Assembly: GCA_964469165.1 (NCBI GenBank)
Contig: CAYXXZ010000036.1
Span: 1 to 28,437 of the forward strand
DNA length: 28,437 bases
From: CAYXXZ01 sp964469165
GTDB taxonomy: Bacteria; Pseudomonadota; Gammaproteobacteria; Pseudomonadales; Porticoccaceae
Direction of reading: 5' to 3'
In this document: positions 7,292 to 16,400 of the stretch, one piece after another
Numbering within the stretch: the first letter of the stretch is position 1
Layout: the number at the start of each line of letters is the position of its first letter
Program-made: the position numbers and the translations under genes
Notes under the pieces: generated by a model
Databases searched by the model: none
What the model saw: only the letters and a program-made list of their open reading frames with translations
Told to the model about the DNA's origin: nothing

Positions 7292-8296
7292 ATGGCTTTT
7301 AGGGATTCGCCAGTCATCGATCCCGCTGACGCGGAAAAAACCGGTGTCTTGCTCATCAACCTCGGCACACCCGATGCGCCGACCACCAAGGCGGTGCGCA
7401 AATATCTCGGCCAGTTTCTATGGGATCCGCGCGTGGTGGAAATACCGCGCCCGCTGTGGTGGCTGATTCTCAACGGCATCATCCTGCGCACCCGCCCTGC
7501 AAAATCGGCGCGCAACTATCAGTCCGTATGGACGGAACAGGGTTCTCCGCTGCTGGTATACAGTTTTCAGCAACGGGACGGGCTCCGCCAGGCACTCGGC
7601 ATCCCGGTGGAAATTGCCATGCGCTATGGCAACCCCACCATCACCAGTGCCGTCAACGCGCTGGTCGACCAGGGTGTGCGCCGCATCCTCGCCCTGCCCC
7701 TCTATCCTCAGTATTCGGCAACCACCACCGCATCTGCCTTCGAGGCGCTGGCCGCCGACTTCAGTCAGCGCCGCTGGCTGCCCGAACTGCGCTTCATCAA
7801 CCAGTACCACGATTTCGCGCCCTACATCAGCGCCTGTGCGGACGCGATTCGCGACCACTGGCAACAGCACGGCCAAGCCGACAAACTGGTGCTGTCATTC
7901 CACGGTGTGCCGAAATTCCACAGCGAGCGCGGCGACCCCTATTTTCTCCAATGCCAGCGAACATCGCAGCTCATCGCGGAAAATCTCGGCCTTGCCGCGG
8001 GCAATGTGATTACGACCTTCCAGTCGCGCTTCGGCAAGGCGGAATGGCTCCAGCCCTATACCGACAAGACCCTGCAAAGCCTGCCGGCTCAGGGCGTCAG
8101 GTCCGTCGCCGTGTTCTGTCCGGGGTTCTCGGCCGACTGCCTGGAAACCCTGGAGGAAATCGCCGTGGAAAATCGCCAGTATTTTCTCGCTGCCGGCGGC
8201 GAAACATTTCACTACATTCCCGCCCTGAATGCGGCAAGCGCCCACATCGACGCCCTTGCGGCATTGATCGAACGGCATTTACAGGGCTGGGCATAG
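7292..8296 (+). CDS. hemH: Ferrochelatase
   Basis: The 334-residue protein inserts Fe(II) into protoporphyrin IX, the last step of protoporphyrin-dependent heme synthesis. It has the family opening GVLLINLGTPDAP (18-30), LPLYPQYSATTT, the metal-site His in SFHGVP (His204), and the C-terminal signature CPGFSADCLETLEEI (276-290) with the acidic proton-acceptor side. The usual bacterial length and the lack of a C-terminal membrane extension suggest a soluble or peripheral enzyme. It is convergent with the accessory operon, whose last stop codon lies 28 bp away, so it marks the right end of the core block. Confidence 0.96.
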   Translation: MAFRDSPVIDPADAEKTGVLLINLGTPDAPTTKAVRKYLGQFLWDPRVVEIPRPLWWLILNGIILRTRPAKSARNYQSVWTEQGSPLLVYSFQQRDGLRQALGIPVEIAMRYGNPTITSAVNALVDQGVRRILALPLYPQYSATTTASAFEALAADFSQRRWLPELRFINQYHDFAPYISACADAIRDHWQQHGQADKLVLSFHGVPKFHSERGDPYFLQCQRTSQLIAENLGLAAGNVITTFQSRFGKAEWLQPYTDKTLQSLPAQGVRSVAVFCPGFSADCLETLEEIAVENRQYFLAAGGETFHYIPALNAASAHIDALAALIERHLQGWA

Positions 8297-8324
8297 CTCC
8301 CCCTGTCCAGATTTTCGTTTGCGC

Positions 8325-9788
8325 TCAGCGCGCCTTGTCGAAGCGGGTGAGAAAATCCATGGCCTCCTGATGGGCCTCGGGTGTTGCAGCGCAACTGATC
8401 TTGTCGTCGCCACCCCGCTTTTCGCTGTAGCGATTTATTTTGTCTTCAAGGTACACGGAGCGCTGCCCGCAGGGGCAATCACCGTCCCAGTGCAGGGTGA
8501 TCTCGTCACCGGTGATAAATCCACCCCAATGACTGCTTGCGATGAGATCGTAAAAAGCGGCACGCCCGGTGACTACGCCCTGCCTCGGCAAGGGCTTGCT
8601 GGTATCGGGATCGAGGACGAAGGGAATGACCCAGGGAGCGACGTGGTAGTTGCCATGCCGACACATGACGTGATTGGCAAGGGTTTCCGACATGCCGTAG
8701 CCGCCCTTGAGCCGGGGTACACCGGTGAACTCCAGTACCGGCTCCTGCCAATCAGGCGGTCGTGTCATCCCCTTGGCGCCGCCGCCTGAAACCACGACGG
8801 AGTCGGGTGCGAAAACCTGTCGGATGCCCCTGTCCAGCGCCACCTTGGCGAGATCGTAAATCATATTCCAGGTGCACAGTATGAAGACACGCTGACCGGC
8901 CAGCTCTGTCATCAATCGCTCGAAAAAAATCTCCATGTCCTGAGGCATGCGCGCCTGTTGTGCTTCGAAGACCCTTTGCCGTTCGAGCAGTGCCGGGTTG
9001 ATGTCGATACTGTCCAGACTGCCCTTTGCCTTCGCCGCGCGCAAACGAGCGGCGAGATACAGCACATCGGAATCCAGGCGGCCAGGATAGAGGCTGTGAA
9101 CACGCTCTTCGCCACCGGCAATGTAAACGGCGTACATATCGGTGCCGCGAATGAACGCGTTGGCACCGCGGCGATACGTCGGGTTGACCAGGTGAACATT
9201 GGGAATGAAGCTGTCTTCTGTCGCGGGCGGATCACCGAACTCCTGGAAAAAAACCAGCGGACTGGTTCTGCCGAACACATGGTATTCCTCCCGCGACATG
9301 GGATTGAAGGACATGACGCCGGAAGTGCCGGATGAATGATTGACCCGCAGCGGCGTCTCCCTTTCCAGCAGCCGTATCCAGTCGGTGACGCCCTGACAGC
9401 TGGAAACATCGAGACCGGAAAGGTCGTGGGCGGTCAGCTTGTCGAGCCAGGTCGTCAGCTTTTCGAACTGCCCCTTTTCGAGAATCGACGGCGGGTAGGA
9501 CTTGTACATGGTGTGCTCGAACAGCATCGGTACAACGTCGTCGAGCTTGTCCAGCGCGGTATCCAGCCCGGCCAATCCCTGGCGATCCGCGAGCTTCTTC
9601 ACCATGGGCACGCTGGCATAGAGGTGTTCGAATCGGTAGCGCAGCGCCGCGAGCTGTAAATCCTCGAGCTCCTGGCGGCGCAGGGAATGCATCGCCGTAT
9701 AGGAATAATCGAAAAAACTGGCGGGATCCTCGCAAAATCGTTGCGCCTGCTCCACTTGCTGTCCCGTTGCCGGTTGCCGTGCATTCAT
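8325..9788 (-). CDS. LuxE-like acyl-protein synthetase/acid-activating enzyme, copy 1
   Basis: 487 residues, longer than classical LuxE (about 370). LuxE activates a carboxylic acid as acyl-AMP, then holds the acyl group on a Cys and passes it to LuxC. Seen here: an adenylate-forming loop HSSGTSG (151-157), a second motif GGYGMSE typical of this superfamily, a CPCG pair, and Cys466 in a conserved ISCAATPEAH near the C-terminus, where LuxE has its acyl-accepting Cys. The start at 9788 has GAGGT 8 nt upstream; an earlier in-frame ATG does not align with the paralogue. It is the last gene of the operon luxE2-luxC-receptor-luxE1. Roughly two-thirds of residues match the second copy at 13682-15133. 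The substrate is unknown. Confidence 0.85.
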   Translation of the reverse strand: MNARQPATGQQVEQAQRFCEDPASFFDYSYTAMHSLRRQELEDLQLAALRYRFEHLYASVPMVKKLADRQGLAGLDTALDKLDDVVPMLFEHTMYKSYPPSILEKGQFEKLTTWLDKLTAHDLSGLDVSSCQGVTDWIRLLERETPLRVNHSSGTSGVMSFNPMSREEYHVFGRTSPLVFFQEFGDPPATEDSFIPNVHLVNPTYRRGANAFIRGTDMYAVYIAGGEERVHSLYPGRLDSDVLYLAARLRAAKAKGSLDSIDINPALLERQRVFEAQQARMPQDMEIFFERLMTELAGQRVFILCTWNMIYDLAKVALDRGIRQVFAPDSVVVSGGGAKGMTRPPDWQEPVLEFTGVPRLKGGYGMSETLANHVMCRHGNYHVAPWVIPFVLDPDTSKPLPRQGVVTGRAAFYDLIASSHWGGFITGDEITLHWDGDCPCGQRSVYLEDKINRYSEKRGGDDKISCAATPEAHQEAMDFLTRFDKAR

Positions 9789-9848
9789 GAATCTTACCTC
9801 GTCGTGCCTTGCCACCCTGGCCGGAAACTCCCGGTCGCACCATCAACG

Positions 9849-12029
9849 TCAGAAACGATAATCCACATAAACACTATAGGTCGCCGGCCGCGAAGGATTG
9901 AGATAGTCGCCAAAGCCCGTGCTGTTCTTGACGCGGGTATATTTTTCTTCAAAGATATTTCGGCCCATCACACCGACACCCCAGGTATCGTCGAGAGAGC
10001 GCCAGCCGAGCGTGGCGTTCACCACCACATAGTCATCCTCGGTGAGGCGCCCGTCAGCCTCCCAGGGAAAGCCTTCCGTATAGGCGGCGCGGAGATTCAG
10101 GGTGATTTCACCGCTGTCCAGGCTGACGCTGTAAGTAGCACCGATGTTCGCGGTGAATTCCGAAACCCGTAGCAACGGATTGCCGGTGGCGTCATAGGGA
10201 GCGGCAGGCAGGTTGCCACCGGTGGGGTTGCCACTGGCATCGACGGCAGGGCGGATCACCGGAACGTTTTCGAAACTGACATATTCGGTATCGAGCGCAG
10301 AGAAGCCGGCATCGATGCGGAAATTTTCCGTGACAACGGCGATCAGGTCAGCTTCCAGGCCAAGTATTTCTGCCTCCGCAGCGTTGACTGTCTGGGTGGT
10401 GGCGCCGAGAAAAATATTGACCTGAAGGTCGTCGTATTTATAGAAAAACAATGAGCTGTTGAATTGCAGGCGGTTGTCGAGAAAGGTGCCCTTGAAACCC
10501 AGCTCATAGGCATCGACAATTTCCGGATCGAAGCTCGGCGAGCCCGGTGCGACAGCGTTGAAATTGCCGCTTTTGAAGCCGCGGTTGTAACTGGCGTACA
10601 ACATGAGGTTGTCTGACCAGTCGTGGGAAAGCACGGCGCGATATGTCAGCTCTTCCCATTCGTCTTCCTGATAGGGAGCAAGAGTGGGTGGCGGTTCCGT
10701 GGCGCCGGGCAGCGTCAGCGTCCGGCCTCCGGTGAACTCGCGGCTGTCCTCGGTGTATCTGAGGCCCGCGGTAAAGCGGGTCTCGTCAGTGAAAACGAAG
10801 GTGTACTCACCAAACACTGCAATACTTTCCGTGGCGATATCGCCCCAGAAGCGCGACCGGGCGTTGCCGGTGGCGTTGCCCCAGAGGGTGATATCACTGC
10901 CAGCATCGCTGTCCATATAGAACAGGCCGACGATCCACGAATTGCCTTGCTCATTATTGGATGTCAGCTGAAATTCCTGGGTAAGATATTCGGCGTAATA
11001 CGAATTCGTCACTCCGAAAACCATGGGTGCTGGCGTGAAATCGAGATCGAATCCCGAAGAAATGGTCCCCACGTCCTGGTCGCGATAGGCCGTGATACTC
11101 ATAAAGTCGAAGGGTTCGAAAGCGTGCTCCACCTTGATAGATGCACCCCAGCTGCGGGTGATCTCGATCTGGTCATCCGTGTTGGCTTCCAGCTCGAAAA
11201 AGCCGCCGGCTTTGCGGCGGCCATCGATGCCCACCGACTCCGGCGGCACATAGCGCACGAAGGCTTCGCTGTTTTCGTTTTCGATATAGTCAGCGATGAA
11301 AGTGACGGCAGTTTTTTCCGCACTCCATTTCCACTTGCTTCTCAGGCTGGTGTCATCCGTAAAGCCCTGTCGATTGCCGGTGACAAGGTTCCTGTAATAG
11401 CCCTCTTCCTGCTTCTGTATGCCAACCGCCAGATCTGCCGCGAGATTTTCGGTGATACCGGTGGTGCCGTAAAAATTCACGCCGTAACTGTCGTAGTTGC
11501 CGGCGGAAAGGCGAATTTCCGCCGCACTTTCCTGGGACGGGTCCTTGGTGACGATGTGGATCAGACCACCGGTGGTATTTCTGCCAAACAGCGTTCCCTG
11601 CGGCCCCTTGAGCACTTCCACGCGTTCAATGTTGGCCAGCGACATGTTGGCGGCGTTGCCATTCTGGTGATAGACGCCATCGACGAAGGTCGCCACCGGA
11701 AGCTCGGTCCCGCCCGCGGCCGTTACCGAGCCGATCCCGCGCAGGTAGGGAACGGTCGCCGAACCCGTGGTGCTGACGGAAAGGCCCGGCACCACCATGG
11801 TCAACTCGTAGGTCTCGCGGATACCGGCATCCCGGATAGTCTGATCGGAAAATGCATTGATGGAAATGGGCACGTCCTGCAGACTTTCCGAACGTTTTTG
11901 CGCGGTCACCACGATTTCTTCCAGCGATGCTCCCTGACCGCTGGCGCCGGCGGCGAAGAAGGCCACCGGGACAGCGAGGGAAAAAGCCGCAACAGGCTTT
12001 ACAGACTTGCTGACTTTGTCGTTTTTCAT
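9849..12029 (-). CDS. TonB-dependent outer-membrane receptor 1
   Basis: A 726-residue receptor. A signal peptide (about 1-32, ending ASGQG) is followed by a TonB-box-like SLEEIVVTAQKR. The plug domain has LQDVPISI, LRGIGS and VEVLKGPQGTLFGRNTTGG. A 22-strand barrel ends in the expected terminal aromatic (YSVYVDYRF). The plug sequence belongs to the receptor branch common in sphingomonads and marine gammaproteobacteria, many of whose members are linked to hydrophobic or aromatic organics rather than siderophores. GAGGA lies 7 nt before the ATG. It is placed inside the LuxC/LuxE-like operon (110 bp after luxC-like, 60 bp before luxE-like 1), which suggests it imports the acid those enzymes act on. 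Confidence 0.93.
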   Translation of the reverse strand: MKNDKVSKSVKPVAAFSLAVPVAFFAAGASGQGASLEEIVVTAQKRSESLQDVPISINAFSDQTIRDAGIRETYELTMVVPGLSVSTTGSATVPYLRGIGSVTAAGGTELPVATFVDGVYHQNGNAANMSLANIERVEVLKGPQGTLFGRNTTGGLIHIVTKDPSQESAAEIRLSAGNYDSYGVNFYGTTGITENLAADLAVGIQKQEEGYYRNLVTGNRQGFTDDTSLRSKWKWSAEKTAVTFIADYIENENSEAFVRYVPPESVGIDGRRKAGGFFELEANTDDQIEITRSWGASIKVEHAFEPFDFMSITAYRDQDVGTISSGFDLDFTPAPMVFGVTNSYYAEYLTQEFQLTSNNEQGNSWIVGLFYMDSDAGSDITLWGNATGNARSRFWGDIATESIAVFGEYTFVFTDETRFTAGLRYTEDSREFTGGRTLTLPGATEPPPTLAPYQEDEWEELTYRAVLSHDWSDNLMLYASYNRGFKSGNFNAVAPGSPSFDPEIVDAYELGFKGTFLDNRLQFNSSLFFYKYDDLQVNIFLGATTQTVNAAEAEILGLEADLIAVVTENFRIDAGFSALDTEYVSFENVPVIRPAVDASGNPTGGNLPAAPYDATGNPLLRVSEFTANIGATYSVSLDSGEITLNLRAAYTEGFPWEADGRLTEDDYVVVNATLGWRSLDDTWGVGVMGRNIFEEKYTRVKNSTGFGDYLNPSRPATYSVYVDYRF

Positions 12030-12139
12030 CGTATGTCCTCTGTTTATTTAATTCTTTGAGGTGATGCAAAATCCTCACGAAACGCAATCTCTTTGTCGGC
12101 AATGCTTCCCCTGTTCTGGCGGCGATATGAACTACGGCG

Positions 12140-13633
12140 TCACACCGGCGGCCAGATGGGGGACACCACTTCAGGCACGCTTTGCTCGTTGACGATCCAC
12201 TTGCAGGCGCGGCGCATGGGTTCGATGGAGTCCTGGGGAAGAGAAATATTCGTGGTCGTGGCGTAACCCAGTGAAACGATGCGCTGGGCGCCGTAAAGTG
12301 GCAGCTGATCCTTGAGTTCGTCCTTCAGCGCTTCGGGGAAAATACCTACCGTCTGGGTATAGGCGTCGCAGGCTCTCAGCACCTCATCCATGCTGTCGAC
12401 GGGCACGATGTTGATAGTGCGGCTGTCGAGTCGGGTGGCGAAGCCCACCGGTTCGGGCAGCAGGGAGACGATGACCGCGCCTTCGTCATCATCGCCGCCG
12501 ATCACGTCGTACCAGTCTTCCTGCAGACGGATGGCTTCGACGTGGGATTTCAGTTCCTTGTCGATGGCCTTGGGCTTGGTGCTCATGTGTTCCGGCAGCG
12601 TCACCAGCGCATCGTAGGTGTATTGACCGAGCTTTCTGGCCACTTCCACCCCGTCGTCATCGGAGCCGCTCAACACGTACGCGACTCTGGCATTGACGCA
12701 GCCCGCCTGATTCATGGCGCCGCCGTCGATGGCAAGCCGGCGACCCGCCTCACGCAAGGCTTCGTCGCTGGCGCACGCCTGTTCGCCGATGATGCTGATA
12801 CTGCGCTTGGGGTCGAGGGAAATCAGTTCAAGGCCCGGTTGAATGTATTTGGTGACATGCTTGACCGAGGCAAGGCCACCCCAGGCGACAATTTTTTCGA
12901 TGTTGTGGGGCTGGTAAAACGCGCTTTCGAATTTCTCATCGCCGCCTTTCCAATAGGCGACACTGATGTGCTTGGTCAACGGGTGATCCGGCGCCATGTC
13001 GCACATGGTGTGAACGATGGCGAGCGCCGTGAAAGGATCGTTCGAAGGGGATTTTATGATGGTATCGCTGCGTGTGATGGCGTTGCGCGCAATGGTCAGC
13101 GCGGAAATCATCGGCGCATTGCCCGCCACGATATGCAGCTGGCGCGAGCCGAAAGCGCGAATGTGGGCCGTTCTGCCATCGACCAGCGTGGTCGGCACCC
13201 AGCCTTCCAGATATTTGATGCCGACGGTCTGCTCCGCCATTTCGGTGATCACCTCGCGCCGGAATGCCGTGCGCAGGGCGCGATAGCAGTATTCGACAAT
13301 CGAGGGTGTGGTGGGCGCCGTCATGTAGGAGCCCTTCACGGCCTTCTGCAAATGCGGGTTGCTGTCGAGGTCGAGACGCCGGCCCAATTCTTCCAGATAG
13401 TCGAGAATATCGGAAAAACTCAGGGCATAGAGATCCGCCATTTTGCCGGGATGCCCGAGTGGCAACAAATCGATGAGTTTTTGCGGATCGGGAGACTGAA
13501 AACGAAAATCGCCGTCACCGCGCCCGCCGAATGTCATCAGGTCGCTGTCGATGATTTTTCCGCGAATGATTGCGCTGGCAACGAAGTCATCACCTGCGAC
13601 ACCGGGAGAAATATTCTGGTTTGCCGTATTCAT
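12140..13633 (-). CDS. LuxC-like acyl-CoA/acyl-enzyme reductase
   Basis: 497 residues (with the ATG at 13633, AGGT 7 nt upstream), matching the LuxC family of the aldehyde dehydrogenase superfamily. LuxC reduces acyl groups to aldehydes with NADPH through a Cys thioester. Seen here: the nucleotide-binding segment with HIVAGNAPMISAL and IKSPSNDP (about 167-200), and the catalytic Cys312 in MNQAGCVNAR, equivalent by eye to Cys286 of Vibrio LuxC. The gene sits 48 bp after luxE-like 2 and 110 bp before receptor 1, all in one direction. With LuxE-like partners on both sides it probably forms an acid-to-aldehyde reductase. The reverse reaction, aldehyde to acyl-CoA, would fit a catabolic island equally well. 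Confidence 0.88.
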   Translation of the reverse strand: MNTANQNISPGVAGDDFVASAIIRGKIIDSDLMTFGGRGDGDFRFQSPDPQKLIDLLPLGHPGKMADLYALSFSDILDYLEELGRRLDLDSNPHLQKAVKGSYMTAPTTPSIVEYCYRALRTAFRREVITEMAEQTVGIKYLEGWVPTTLVDGRTAHIRAFGSRQLHIVAGNAPMISALTIARNAITRSDTIIKSPSNDPFTALAIVHTMCDMAPDHPLTKHISVAYWKGGDEKFESAFYQPHNIEKIVAWGGLASVKHVTKYIQPGLELISLDPKRSISIIGEQACASDEALREAGRRLAIDGGAMNQAGCVNARVAYVLSGSDDDGVEVARKLGQYTYDALVTLPEHMSTKPKAIDKELKSHVEAIRLQEDWYDVIGGDDDEGAVIVSLLPEPVGFATRLDSRTINIVPVDSMDEVLRACDAYTQTVGIFPEALKDELKDQLPLYGAQRIVSLGYATTTNISLPQDSIEPMRRACKWIVNEQSVPEVVSPIWPPV

Positions 13634-13681
13634 GTTTATACCTGCCAATATTTGTGTGACGCCTTGAATGGCGCGCAATAT

Positions 13682-15133
13682 CTACTCAGCCGTTTCGAAA
13701 CTGGTGAGGAAATCCAGCGCCTCTTTATGCGCTTCTGGCGTGGCGGCACAGCTGATTTTGTCGTCGCCGCCGCGCTTGTCGCTGTAGCGGTTGATGTTGT
13801 CTTCGATATACGCAGATGTTGCGCCGCACGGACAATCGCCATCCCAATGCACGGTGATTTCATCGCCGGTAATGAATCCGCCCCAGTGGCTGTTGGCGAG
13901 AAGATCGTAAAATGCCGCCCTGCCGGTGACCGTGCCTTGTCGCGGCAGGCACTCGCTGGTGTCGGGATCGAGCACGTAGGTGATCAGCCAGGGTGCGATG
14001 TGGTAGTGCCCGTGACTGCACATGGCATTGCTGGCGCAGATCTCCGACATTCCGTAGCCGCCCTTCAGGCGCTGTACCCCGGTGAATTCGCAGACGGGTT
14101 CATGCCAGTCGTCGGGGCGTACCAGCCCCTTGGCTCCGCCGCCGGACACCACCACCGACTGAGGAGAAAATACACCGCGAATGCCCCGCGAGAGGCCGGT
14201 TTTCGCGAGCTCATAGATCATGTTCCAGGTGGTGAGAACGAACACCCGCTCGCCAGCAAGATCTGTGGTGACATCATTGAAAAAGCGCTCCATGTCCTGC
14301 GCCATGCTGGCCTGCTCTTTTTCAAAATCCTTCTGACGGGCAAGCAGCGCCGGGCTGATCTTGAGGCTGGACAGGTCGCCGCGAACTTTTGCGGCTCTAA
14401 TGCGCGCCGCGAGATAGAGCACGTCGGAGTCGAGACGGCCAGGATAGAGCGTGTGCACCCGTTCTTCGCCGCCGGCAATGAATTCGGCAAACATGTCGGT
14501 GCCCCGCACGAAGGCATTGCCGCCGTGACGATGGCTGGGGCTGACCACATGCATCTTGGGAATGAAGGTATCGGCGGTGGCCGGCGGATCGCCGAATTCC
14601 TGCGTGAAGCAGATGGGGTAGGTTTTCCCGAAAAGACGGTATTCGTCTTTCGAGAACGGGTTGAACGACATGACCCCCGAGGTACCGGAGGAGTGGCTGA
14701 TTTTCAGGGGTGACTCATCATCCAGCAACTTGACCCAATCGGTGATGCCTTCGCAGCCTGACGTATCCAGATTGGCAAGATCGTGGCTTGTCAGCTTGTT
14801 CAACCAGAACGTCAGTTTGTCGAAGCGGCCATTTTCCAGCAGCGATGGCGGATAGGATTTGTACATGGTGTGCTCGAACAGCATGGGCACCACGTCTTCA
14901 AGTTTTTCGATACCATCGAAATGCTGCCTGTCGGCCATTTTCTTGACCATGGCGATGGATGTGTAAAAACTGTCGAGACGATACTGCAACGCAGCCAGTT
15001 GCAAGGCTTCCAGTTCCTCGCGGGGCAGGCTGTGCATGTTGGTGTAGGAAAACCGGAAATACTCGGCAGGATCGCTGGCGAAGGCTTGCGCCTGCTCCTG
15101 AAAACTGATGGGACGGGTATTTTCTGTATTCAT
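13682..15133 (-). CDS. LuxE-like acyl-protein synthetase/acid-activating enzyme, copy 2
   Basis: 483 residues, paralogue of the gene at 8325-9788 and colinear with it throughout. It has the same HSSGTSG loop, GGYGMSE, HWDGDCPCG and the C-terminal ISCAATPEAH Cys (Cys462). A good ribosome-binding site (GGGAG) precedes the ATG. It is the first gene of the operon, directly upstream of the luxC-like gene, which is the arrangement expected for a cognate LuxE partner. Differences from copy 1 cluster in the N-terminal 130 residues and around residues 165-210, so the two may prefer different acids. No luxA, luxB or luxD is present nearby. Confidence 0.85.
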   Translation of the reverse strand: MNTENTRPISFQEQAQAFASDPAEYFRFSYTNMHSLPREELEALQLAALQYRLDSFYTSIAMVKKMADRQHFDGIEKLEDVVPMLFEHTMYKSYPPSLLENGRFDKLTFWLNKLTSHDLANLDTSGCEGITDWVKLLDDESPLKISHSSGTSGVMSFNPFSKDEYRLFGKTYPICFTQEFGDPPATADTFIPKMHVVSPSHRHGGNAFVRGTDMFAEFIAGGEERVHTLYPGRLDSDVLYLAARIRAAKVRGDLSSLKISPALLARQKDFEKEQASMAQDMERFFNDVTTDLAGERVFVLTTWNMIYELAKTGLSRGIRGVFSPQSVVVSGGGAKGLVRPDDWHEPVCEFTGVQRLKGGYGMSEICASNAMCSHGHYHIAPWLITYVLDPDTSECLPRQGTVTGRAAFYDLLANSHWGGFITGDEITVHWDGDCPCGATSAYIEDNINRYSDKRGGDDKISCAATPEAHKEALDFLTSFETAE

Positions 15134-15194
15134 GATTGCTCCCTTGTCGACGGATGTTCAATCCGTGCCTGAAACGATTCTGGTACGCACATGC

Positions 15195-15226
15195 CCCACA
15201 GGAGCGACCTTGGCCGCTCCTGCGGG
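15195..15226. repeat. REP-like palindrome
   Basis: A 12-bp stem with one mismatch (15195-15206 with 15215-15226) carries AGGAGCG / CGCTCCT arms and an 8-nt loop. It resembles REP-type extragenic palindromes seen in pseudomonads and relatives. It lies in the 130-bp gap between the SDR stop and the luxE-like 2 start. There is no T tract, so it is not a standard terminator, although it could reduce read-through between the two genes. Confidence 0.7.
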
Positions 15227-15263
15227 AAGAGTCGATGATGGCTTTCTCTACAGGTCACTGCCA

Positions 15264-16148
15264 TCAACCCTTCACACGGACTTCGTCACCAAATCCCATC
15301 AGGCGCAGAAACTTTTCCTGATGGGGCGCCACGGCGGCATTGAGGTCGGCGGCACAAAAGTCCAGCCCCGCCGTCACTCGCAATGGCCGTTGCCCGACCG
15401 GCAGTTCGATGATGTCCCTCACCAGGTCGGCGACCACCTGGGGGTCGGTTTTTTCCGGGCCCTTTTCCATGACGATTTTTTCCACATTGCCCTGCACCAT
15501 GGCAAATGGCGAGAAGTGCGCTTCGTAGGCTTGCGCCACATCCTGATCTTCCGGCGCCTGGCCGGCATTGATCAGGTTTGTCTGGAAGGGGCCCGGCTCG
15601 ACGATCACCGTGTCCACATTCTGCGTCGCCACTTCGTATCCCATGATCTCGGCGAGCGCTTCCGCGCCCGCCTTGCTGGCGGAGTAGATGCCCATGCCCG
15701 GTGCCATGGTTCTGCCGGCGAGGGACGTGACCGTGACACAGAGTCCTGCCTGTCTTTCCCGCATGTGGGGCAGCACGGCCTTCAACATGCGGAATGGCCC
15801 CACGAGATTGGTGTCGAGCACCGTCTGGAATTGACGGGTACTGAATGCTTCGGTGATGCCCGTCCACATGATGCCGGCACAATTGACCAGCACATCGATG
15901 CGCCCGGCATGAGACAGCGCCTGTGCCACGCCCTGGCTTACCGATGCGTCACTGGTGACGTCGATTTCCACCACCTGCACGGGATGGGTCACCTCGAGGT
16001 GGCGCAATGCCGCGGCACTGGCCGCATTCTTGCCCTGCACGTCCCGCATTGCGGCGATTACCCGGTAACCGCTGTGCGCCAGTGACTGGGCCATGATCTT
16101 GCCGATACCGTTGCTGGTACCGGTTATGAGAACAACCTGGTCGGTCAT
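15264..16148 (-). CDS. Short-chain dehydrogenase/reductase
   Basis: 294 residues, classical SDR. It has the dinucleotide-binding motif TGTSNGIG (9-16), DVTSDASV, NCAG (89-92), Ser142 and the YSASK catalytic pair Tyr155/Lys159, followed by VEPGPFQTN. The 294-residue length includes a C-terminal extension of about 45 residues beyond the minimal fold. It probably oxidises an alcohol or reduces a ketone/aldehyde with NAD(P)(H); the specificity is not visible. GGAGA 6 nt before the ATG supports the start. It is divergent from the marR-type gene, with a candidate operator between them, so it is the best candidate target of that regulator. The luxE-like 2 operon starts 130 bp after its stop. Confidence 0.92.
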   Translation of the reverse strand: MTDQVVLITGTSNGIGKIMAQSLAHSGYRVIAAMRDVQGKNAASAAALRHLEVTHPVQVVEIDVTSDASVSQGVAQALSHAGRIDVLVNCAGIMWTGITEAFSTRQFQTVLDTNLVGPFRMLKAVLPHMRERQAGLCVTVTSLAGRTMAPGMGIYSASKAGAEALAEIMGYEVATQNVDTVIVEPGPFQTNLINAGQAPEDQDVAQAYEAHFSPFAMVQGNVEKIVMEKGPEKTDPQVVADLVRDIIELPVGQRPLRVTAGLDFCAADLNAAVAPHQEKFLRLMGFGDEVRVKG

Positions 16149-16222
16149 GAGAATCTCCCCGGCGACTACCTTATCGTTGTTGATGAGCGGTGAAGGCGGA
16201 CCGCCTTCCCTTATCGAGGCTC

Positions 16223-16250
16223 ATCATAGCACCAAATAGTAAAAAACCAA
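16223..16250 (-). promoter_or_regulatory. Candidate promoter of the SDR gene
   Basis: On the minus strand TTGGTT (16245-16250) and TATGAT (16223-16228) are separated by 16 bp in an AT-rich island within an otherwise GC-rich region, about 75 bp upstream of the SDR start. Confidence 0.45.
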
Positions 16251-16258
16251 ACCATTTA

Positions 16259-16282
16259 AGTAAATTATTTTACTACTATACT
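16259..16282 (+). promoter_or_regulatory. Candidate MarR-type operator and marR -10
   Basis: An inverted repeat AGTAAA-TTAT-TTTACT (16259-16274) lies just upstream of TATACT (16277-16282), a -10 candidate for the regulator gene. It also sits immediately upstream of the SDR -35, so a protein bound here could affect both directions. Outer TAGTA (16237-16241) and TACTA (16271-16275) copies extend the symmetry. Assigning it to the MarR protein is inference. Confidence 0.45.
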
Positions 16283-16400
16283 GCTGGCAAGTGATTGGGC
16301 GACGGGACCAGTGGGCGAGTCCGCAGGTGCTCATTTGGCTTCGCAGCCATAGACGCTATGATGGTTTCCGAATTTCGGCCTCCGACGACATGCACAGAAC

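Noticed and set aside
8325..15133. A bioluminescence (lux) operon
   Set aside because: luxC- and luxE-like genes are present, but luxA, luxB, luxD and lux regulators are absent and the neighbours are catabolic.
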